Assembly: GCF_003309065.1 (NCBI RefSeq)
Contig: NZ_POAF01000003.1
Span: 62,001 to 126,000, forward strand
Length of the DNA: 64,000 nucleotides
DNA from: Glutamicibacter soli
GTDB lineage: Bacteria > Actinomycetota > Actinomycetes > Actinomycetales > Micrococcaceae
Direction of reading: 5' to 3'
The notes under the pieces were generated by a model. The model searched no databases. It saw only the letters and a program-made list of their open reading frames with translations, and was not told the DNA's origin. Shown piece after piece: positions 59,297-64,000 of the stretch; the first letter of the stretch is position 1; every line of letters starts with the position of its first letter. A program made the translations under genes and the position numbers.

Positions 59297-59320
59297 CATT
59301 CGGATCGTAATCCGAAGCCG

Positions 59321-59560
59321 CTATGCGGTTTTGATGTTCCGATGCTTGCGCGCGCGCTTGGCCGCGCGGATCTGCACCGTCAATTCATTGTTCGTCATGT
59401 CATCGGGTGATGCGATGTCGTAGTCATGCGCCTGCTTGAGCAGACCCTGACGAATTTCCGCGTGATGGTTGCGGTTGTATTTGCGCACCATGACGACCGT
59501 TACGATTGCCAGCACCGCCAGGGTGACCAGGGCAGTGAGCATTGTGGTTTCCACGTTCAT
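59321..59560 (-). CDS. Small single-helix membrane protein
   Basis: 79 residues from ATG 59560 (GAGAAG before it). One hydrophobic helix (MLTALVTLAVLAIVTVVMV) is followed by a basic cytoplasmic tail with KYNRNHHAEIRQ and a C-terminal RAAKRARKHRNIKTA. The family is not recognised. The gene has its own strong terminator. Confidence 0.65.
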   Translation of the reverse strand: MNVETTMLTALVTLAVLAIVTVVMVRKYNRNHHAEIRQGLLKQAHDYDIASPDDMTNNELTVQIRAAKRARKHRNIKTA

Positions 59561-59760
59561 TGTCTTCTCGACCCCCTTTGTCTTCAAGTTGAGGATTCCG
59601 CAGCCCGCGATCCCAGCTAGGAGCTGTGTTCAATTCAAACTTCCCGGACGCTTCATTCTCCTGTACAGAGGAACAACAAGTTTAGCAGATTTATTCGAAT
59701 TACTGAATTGGGGTATCGAATCGACGCGTAATTGTCACTCGGTTCCGCCGCTTGGATCCG

Positions 59761-60249
59761 CTAGAACTCGCCGGTACCATGGCTGTGCTCGAAGACCAGC
59801 GACGTCTGCGTGGTCGCCACGGCTGGATTGGCTGACAAGTTGTCCAGTACGAACTGGCGTACATCTGACGAGTTGCGCACGGCCACGTGCAGCACGAAGT
59901 CGTCAGCGCCGCCCAGGAAGAAAAGCTGGCGCACCCCGGGTTTGTCGCGCATCTGCGTGGCGAAATTCGCCATCAGGTGGCGGGCTCCCGGGCGGATGCG
60001 CACGAAGATCAGGGCTTCGAGCTCCCTGCCGAGCACCTGCGGGTCCACCTCGATGGTGAACCGGGAAATCACTCCGGAATCGCGCAGGGCGTTGAGCCGT
60101 GCCAGGCACGTCGATGCAGCGATGCCCAGCTCTTCGGCCAGCGAATTATTCGTCCGCCGGGAGTTCTTGGAGAGCAGCTCCAGCAGCTTGCGGTCTAGTT
60201 CATCAAGCTGCGCCGTGGGGCCGCCCGAGGCGTTGGTTCCATTGAGCAT
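59761..60249 (-). CDS. Lrp/AsnC-family regulator
   Basis: 162 residues from ATG 60249. LDELDRKLLELLSKNSRRTNNSLAEELGIAASTCLARLNAL is the helix-turn-helix; the RAM domain contains VRQLFFLGGADDFVLHVAVR. It is a second, different Lrp paralogue of this window (compare 48.8 kb). Homologues in actinobacteria often control amino acid catabolism such as proline dehydrogenase; the target here is unknown. Confidence 0.87.
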   Translation of the reverse strand: MLNGTNASGGPTAQLDELDRKLLELLSKNSRRTNNSLAEELGIAASTCLARLNALRDSGVISRFTIEVDPQVLGRELEALIFVRIRPGARHLMANFATQMRDKPGVRQLFFLGGADDFVLHVAVRNSSDVRQFVLDNLSANPAVATTQTSLVFEHSHGTGEF

Positions 60250-60316
60250 CGTTTGCACACCTGCTTTCAATGAGTCGTGGTGCTTCCATTGATCTTACGG
60301 AGGGCCGCTGCCGGCG

Positions 60317-60817
60317 TTACTGCGGCGGGATATTGTCCGGGGCGTCGTGCGCTATGCGGCGCTTGCGCATCCGGAGAATGACTACGGCGGCCAGCGCGAT
60401 CACCAGCGCCCCGCCGACGAGCCACGGCCAGTCCAGGGCCAACCACGCATAGAATACCGCCAAGCCGATCGTGGTGTAGAGCAGCGCCCAGGCCATGGCG
60501 CCCACCGCCACCGCCGGCAGGTAACGGCGCACTGGCATCCGGCTGACGCCTGCCGACGTATTCACCGCGGACTGGATGCCCACCGTCAGGAAGCTCAGTG
60601 GAACCGCCAGCATGCCCCACCGGGCGATGAAGCGCTGGGCGCGCTGGTAGGCCCGACCATGCAGGTGCCGCTCAAACCTCGTATGCTCCACGCCCTTGGC
60701 GATGCCGCGACCGACCCAATAGGTGGCATTCCCGCGGGCGAACGCCAGGCAGAAGAAGAATACGAAGGTGATGGCAAATGGTGCGTCGTTGGTGAGCCAT
60801 GAGATGGTTTCGGACAT
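60317..60817 (-). CDS. DedA/VTT-family membrane protein
   Basis: 166 residues, last gene of the Rieske/reductase/MFS operon, starting 2 bases after the MFS stop. Hydrophobic segments around 10-28, 70-88, 100-125 and 130-150, with RGNATYWVGRGIAKGVEHTRFERHL and FLTVGIQSAVNTSAGVSRMPVRRYL, fit the shorter DedA family, proposed membrane-lipid or polyprenyl-phosphate flippases. Expression with the transporter suggests envelope adaptation, but this is only inference. Confidence 0.75.
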   Translation of the reverse strand: MSETISWLTNDAPFAITFVFFFCLAFARGNATYWVGRGIAKGVEHTRFERHLHGRAYQRAQRFIARWGMLAVPLSFLTVGIQSAVNTSAGVSRMPVRRYLPAVAVGAMAWALLYTTIGLAVFYAWLALDWPWLVGGALVIALAAVVILRMRKRRIAHDAPDNIPPQ

Positions 60818-60819
60818 GC

Positions 60820-62076
60820 TTACGGAACGCTCTTGATCTGGCGGACCAGCGCTGCGCCGACCAGGCTGATCACGGCCGAAATGAGGAACAGGGTCGGGTA
60901 GCCGCCGAACCAGGTCACCGACAGCCAGGCCACCAGCGGTGCAACCACCTGCGGCAGCGAGTTGGCAATGTTGATCATGCCCAGGTCCTTGCCGCGCGAA
61001 TCGGCGTGCGGCAGCACCTGGGTCAGCAGAGCGAAGTCGACGGCCAGGTAGGCGCCGAACCCAATGCCCAGCAGCACCGCGGCGATGACGGCGGTCGTGA
61101 AGTTGGAGGCGAAGGCCAGCACCCCGGCGGCAAGGGCCACGATGACCGAGGAAATGATCACGAATTTCTTTCGCTTGCCGTCGCGGTCGGAGATCTTTCC
61201 GGAGATCACCGAGGAGAAGATCACGCAGAATGCGTAGATAGCGGTCAGCACCAGCACGCCCTGGGCCGGGTCCGGATGGCCCAGCTGGTCCTGCAGGAAG
61301 AACAAAAGGTACACCAGGCACAACTGGCAGCCGAGATACAGCATGAAACGGGTCAGCCACGCCCAGCCGAAGTCCTTGTGCTTGACCGGGTTGATCCAGA
61401 AGCTCTTGAGGAATTCGCCCGCTTTCAGCGCCGGCAGCGCACCCTTGGGCAGCGGAACATCCTGGCGCATCATGACGTACGGGATGGAGCACAGCGCCAC
61501 TGCCACCGCGACGATGGCATAGCCGAAGACCAGATCCTGCGCGGCATACATGCCGATGACCGCGCCGATCAGCGAACCGCAGGTCTGGCCCAGCGCCACC
61601 AGGCCGCCCACCATGCCGCGCTGCTCCACCGGGACCTTGTCCGGAATGGCAGCGAAGATCGCGGCCAGCGCGGCATTGCCGGCCGCCTGCATCAGCGCCC
61701 AGCCAAGCACCAGCAGGCTCACCGTCTGGGCCGTGGACATCAGCAACAGCGAGAGCGCGCCGGCGAGCGTGCCGAAGAAGACCCATGGGATGCGCCGGCC
61801 GAACTTCGAGGTGCTGCGGTCGCTCAGCGCTCCGAACAGCGGATTGGCCACCAGCGAGACGGCCGCGCCCACGCCGGTGACCAGCGAGAGGATCGCATTC
61901 TTCTGGCTGGCATCCAGCTGCTGGGCATGCAGTCCCAGCAGCACCTGGATGGGCGCGAAGAAACCGACGTTGATGCCGATATGCACGATCACCAGGGCAG
62001 TGATCCAGGCGGCGCCTACGCGCCGGGTGGGAACCTGCAATGCGGCAGGGATGCTTCCCGGGGCTCCAGGGCTCAT
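60820..62076 (-). CDS. MFS transporter, SLC45/GPH-like
   Basis: 418 residues with ATG 62076 overlapping the reductase stop as ATGA. Twelve helices; LFGALSDRSTSKFGRRIPWV is MFS motif A in the form seen in sugar and glycoside symporters, and VISGKISDRDGKRKKFVI its second-half copy. It is co-transcribed with the Rieske ferredoxin and reductase, so it probably imports the compound those proteins help oxidise. Confidence 0.85.
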   Translation of the reverse strand: MSPGAPGSIPAALQVPTRRVGAAWITALVIVHIGINVGFFAPIQVLLGLHAQQLDASQKNAILSLVTGVGAAVSLVANPLFGALSDRSTSKFGRRIPWVFFGTLAGALSLLLMSTAQTVSLLVLGWALMQAAGNAALAAIFAAIPDKVPVEQRGMVGGLVALGQTCGSLIGAVIGMYAAQDLVFGYAIVAVAVALCSIPYVMMRQDVPLPKGALPALKAGEFLKSFWINPVKHKDFGWAWLTRFMLYLGCQLCLVYLLFFLQDQLGHPDPAQGVLVLTAIYAFCVIFSSVISGKISDRDGKRKKFVIISSVIVALAAGVLAFASNFTTAVIAAVLLGIGFGAYLAVDFALLTQVLPHADSRGKDLGMINIANSLPQVVAPLVAWLSVTWFGGYPTLFLISAVISLVGAALVRQIKSVP

Positions 62077-63215
62077 GGGGCGGGTCGTCCTAACTCGCGG
62101 GGACCGATCTGCGGGTCCTCAAGCTGTTCAATGCCGGGGGTGATGCCGCGGGTGATCAGCTTGCGCACTGCCTTGGACATCAGTCCCCCATCGATCATGG
62201 AGGCCGCCACCAGCGTGCCGGATTCGTCCAGGCCGAATACCGTCTGGATCTTGCCGCGGCGGCTGTACCGCTTCACGACGCTGGCAACCTTGGAGAAGTC
62301 CCCCACGGTTTCCACGTGGGCATCGTGGCGGTCGGACCAGAACCACGGGACCGACCGGCCGGGCGCCGGGGTGCCGAGAATGGTGGAGGCGGCAATGGCG
62401 GCGTCCTCCATCGCTGCTTCCCAGTGCACCGCACGGGGACGCCCTGCTTCGCGGGCCGCGTCGCCCAGGGCCAGCACCTGCCGATGGCTTGTCGAGCGCT
62501 GTCCGGCATCGACCAGGATTCCGTTCTCCACGTCCAGGCCTGAGCGTTCGGCGAGCGCGGTATCCGCTTCGACGCCGATGGCCGAGACAATGATGTCCGC
62601 GTCGTGGCGCTCGCCGGAGACGATAGCGTAGCCGGGGCCCAGCTCGGTCACCGTGCCGGTGATCGTGGTGACGCCGTGGGACTGGTGCTCCGCATGCAGC
62701 TGCTCGGCCAGATCCTCGCCCAGCACGTGCGCCAGCGGGGCGTTGGAGCTGGAGACCAGAGTGACCTGGGCACCGAACATCCGGGCGGTGGAGGCGAATT
62801 CGGCGCCGACCAGGCCTGCCCCGATGACCAGCACACGCTGGCCGAACATCCCGTCTTCCAGCTCGCGGGCCAGATGCTGGGCGTCGGCCGCGGTGTGCAG
62901 GCTGCGCGCGAATTCCGCGCCGGGCACGTCCAGGGTGCGCGGGATGGTGCCAGTGGCCAAGACTACCCAGTCGTCCTCGGCCGTCGGCACCTGCAGTTCC
63001 GTGATTTCTTCCTGGACCAGGTTGATACGGTTCTCGCGGTACCAGGAGACCGGCGCGAAGGGCTCGACTTGCAGGGCCTTGCTCAACGGCGGTCGGTCGT
63101 AGGGAAGCCCCTGCGTATCGCTGATGCTGATGGTTCCCGCATAGTTCCGGCTGACCAGTTCACGGGCCAGGGTGTAGCCGGCGACTCCTGCCCCGATGAT
63201 GTGTACGGAGGACAT
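62073..63215 (-). CDS. Ferredoxin reductase (FAD/NAD-dependent)
   Basis: 380 residues, starting on the base after the Rieske gene's stop. VHIIGAGVAGYTLAREL, LVIGAGLVGAEFASTARMFGAQVTLV and LALGDAAREAG are the FAD and NAD motifs of oxygenase-type ferredoxin reductases. It would pass electrons from NADH to the Rieske ferredoxin encoded just upstream. About 36% shorter similarity aside, it is a paralogue of the protein at 1.4-2.6 kb. Confidence 0.9.
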   Translation of the reverse strand: MSSVHIIGAGVAGYTLARELVSRNYAGTISISDTQGLPYDRPPLSKALQVEPFAPVSWYRENRINLVQEEITELQVPTAEDDWVVLATGTIPRTLDVPGAEFARSLHTAADAQHLARELEDGMFGQRVLVIGAGLVGAEFASTARMFGAQVTLVSSSNAPLAHVLGEDLAEQLHAEHQSHGVTTITGTVTELGPGYAIVSGERHDADIIVSAIGVEADTALAERSGLDVENGILVDAGQRSTSHRQVLALGDAAREAGRPRAVHWEAAMEDAAIAASTILGTPAPGRSVPWFWSDRHDAHVETVGDFSKVASVVKRYSRRGKIQTVFGLDESGTLVAASMIDGGLMSKAVRKLITRGITPGIEQLEDPQIGPRELGRPAP

Positions 63216-63533
63216 CTAGATGTCGAGCTCCAGGTTGCCGTCCACCACGTTGACCTTATAGGTGCGGGCGTCCTTGGTGGCTGGCATGCACAGCACCTTG
63301 CCGGTGCGCAGGTCGAAGCTGGAGGAGTGCAACGGGCACTCTACTTCGCAGCCGTCGATCCAGCCTTCGGAGAGCGACGCGACTTCGTGGGTGCATTCGT
63401 CCTGCAGCGCATAGAAGTTACCGTCTTCGGCGTGGAACACCGCGATGTCCTCGATGGCTCCACTGTCTTTTGCCTCTACCAGCAACGCTTCGCCTTCTGG
63501 CAACTGGTCTGCTGGACCGACACGGTAACTCAC
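63216..63533 (-). CDS. Rieske [2Fe-2S] ferredoxin
   Basis: 105 residues from GTG 63533, which has AGGAG five bases upstream. Cluster ligands C47, H49, C66 and H69 appear in the strict C-x-H-x16-C-x2-H pattern (ECTHEVA ... ECPLHSSSFDL). It is a small soluble ferredoxin of aromatic-ring dioxygenase type. It heads the operon ferredoxin, reductase, MFS, DedA. The terminal oxygenase is not in the window. Confidence 0.92.
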   Translation of the reverse strand: MSYRVGPADQLPEGEALLVEAKDSGAIEDIAVFHAEDGNFYALQDECTHEVASLSEGWIDGCEVECPLHSSSFDLRTGKVLCMPATKDARTYKVNVVDGNLELDI

Positions 63534-63577
63534 AATGACTCCTTTGGTGCGCAAATAGTTCTGAACCTATCTTGTCA

Positions 63578-63587
63578 CCTAATTAGG
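63578..63587. promoter_or_regulatory. Palindrome CCTAATTAGG before the Rieske operon
   Basis: A perfect 10-bp palindrome 45 bases upstream of the Rieske GTG, with GTCACCT repeated on either side (63574 and 63606). It may be an operator. Confidence 0.35.
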
Positions 63588-63631
63588 CGATGCACATATT
63601 AGCGGTGTCACCTCCAAGCCCTCTGGATGGT

Positions 63632-64000
63632 TCAAACAGAAGAAATCATGGATCTCAGCGGATGGTTCGCCGTCAGCCCGCCCATCAGCCGGATGCCGTC
63701 CAGCCCGTTGCCGGCCGGTTCGACCAGCCGCGCTCCGGGAACCAGCGAGGCCAGCTCTGCCGTGAAGGCCGAGCGTACCCGGGCACCGGCGAATACTCCT
63801 CCGAGGCAGGCAACACTTGCCTGCGAGGCATCGGCTTGGCCTGTCCGGCGCAATGCGGCGGCCGCCGAATGGGCCAGCTCTTTGCCCGCGAGATCGCAGA
63901 TCAGGGCAGCGACCGGATCGGTCTGGGCGTAGCGGGAGACTTCCTTCCCGAAGGAGGCCACCACGGCGATCTTGTCGGGCGCGGCCTGGAGCTGGATGTA
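63632..64000 (-). CDS. BadF/BadG-type ATPase, N-acetylglucosamine kinase-like, C-terminal part
   Basis: 123 residues are visible; the frame runs out of the window to the right, so the N-terminus is missing. VVASFGKEVSRYAQTDPVAALICDLAG, ASVACLGGVFAG and LVEPAGNGLDGIRLMGGL are the C-terminal half of the BadF/BadG/BcrA/BcrD ATPase family, which includes eukaryotic-type N-acetylglucosamine kinases. A kinase of amino sugars would fit the glycan-use theme, but the fragment is too short to decide. Confidence 0.78.
   Translation of the reverse strand, partial: YIQLQAAPDKIAVVASFGKEVSRYAQTDPVAALICDLAGKELAHSAAAALRRTGQADASQASVACLGGVFAGARVRSAFTAELASLVPGARLVEPAGNGLDGIRLMGGLTANHPLRSMISSV

Noticed and set aside
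60799-62631. Long plus-strand frame antisense to the MFS and reductase genes
   Set aside because: Shadow frame; the minus-strand operon has overlapping starts and stops typical of true genes.

Overview
The window reads as chromosome of a high-GC actinobacterium of the Micrococcaceae, most like Glutamicibacter, Arthrobacter or Paeniglutamicibacter. The indications are strong G/C third positions, frequent GTG/TTG starts, a Kocuria/Arthrobacter-type putrescine oxidase, a NylC-like hydrolase, an ArsC with a mycothiol-type P-loop and U-poor terminators. The genus is an inference, since there is no rRNA in the window. There is one tRNA gene (Ala-GGC), no CRISPR array and no recognisable insertion sequence or prophage. 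The window looks like a catabolic and transport-rich accessory stretch mixed with housekeeping genes.

Layout. 0-6 kb: partial universal stress protein, a ferredoxin-reductase-like enzyme with a self-cleaving DmpA/NylC-type hydrolase, a sialidase, and divergently a subtilase followed by a small protein resembling a free-standing subtilisin propeptide. 6-8.4 kb: idonate/gluconate dehydrogenase pair and a long regulatory gap. 8.4-14 kb: trimethylamine monooxygenase, tRNA-Ala, VOC protein, MFS exporter, membrane-anchored EEP hydrolase and an AlkB-like dioxygenase. 14-26 kb: a complete non-phosphorylating L-fucose pathway. It comprises an ABC importer, mutarotase, L-fucose dehydrogenase, lactonase, L-fuconate dehydratase, 2-keto-3-deoxy-L-fuconate dehydrogenase and diketo-acid hydrolase, with GntR and IclR regulators. 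A shared palindrome (AACATCNGATGTT type) lies at three promoters. The sialidase at 2.7 kb fits the same host- or plant-glycan foraging theme.

26-34 kb: Dps, small membrane and lipoproteins, HutH, PanD, ribokinase and an MntR-type regulator. 34-39.4 kb: a phosphonate module with a phosphonatase-like HAD hydrolase, GntR/UTRA regulator, FAD amine oxidase-like protein and PhnD-PhnC-PhnE importer; two copies of an ACTTG-N6-CAAGT element flank the divergent promoter. 39.5-42.2 kb: a manganese/zinc ABC importer with a 22-bp operator between its -35 and -10. 42.4-45 kb: a secreted wall protein with ten SH3b repeats and a VanY/M15-like C-terminus.

45-55 kb: PTH2-like protein, cupin, membrane protein, TipA-like regulator with an apparently leaderless promoter, Lrp regulator, an MFS protein that seems to lack a normal start codon, an ArsC, and a putrescine uptake/oxidation module (permease, universal stress protein, putrescine oxidase, divergent TetR with operator). 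55-60 kb: small membrane proteins and a KtrAB-type potassium transporter. 60-64 kb: Lrp regulator, a DedA-like protein and MFS transporter co-transcribed with a Rieske ferredoxin and its reductase but no oxygenase, and a truncated BadF-type kinase at the right edge.
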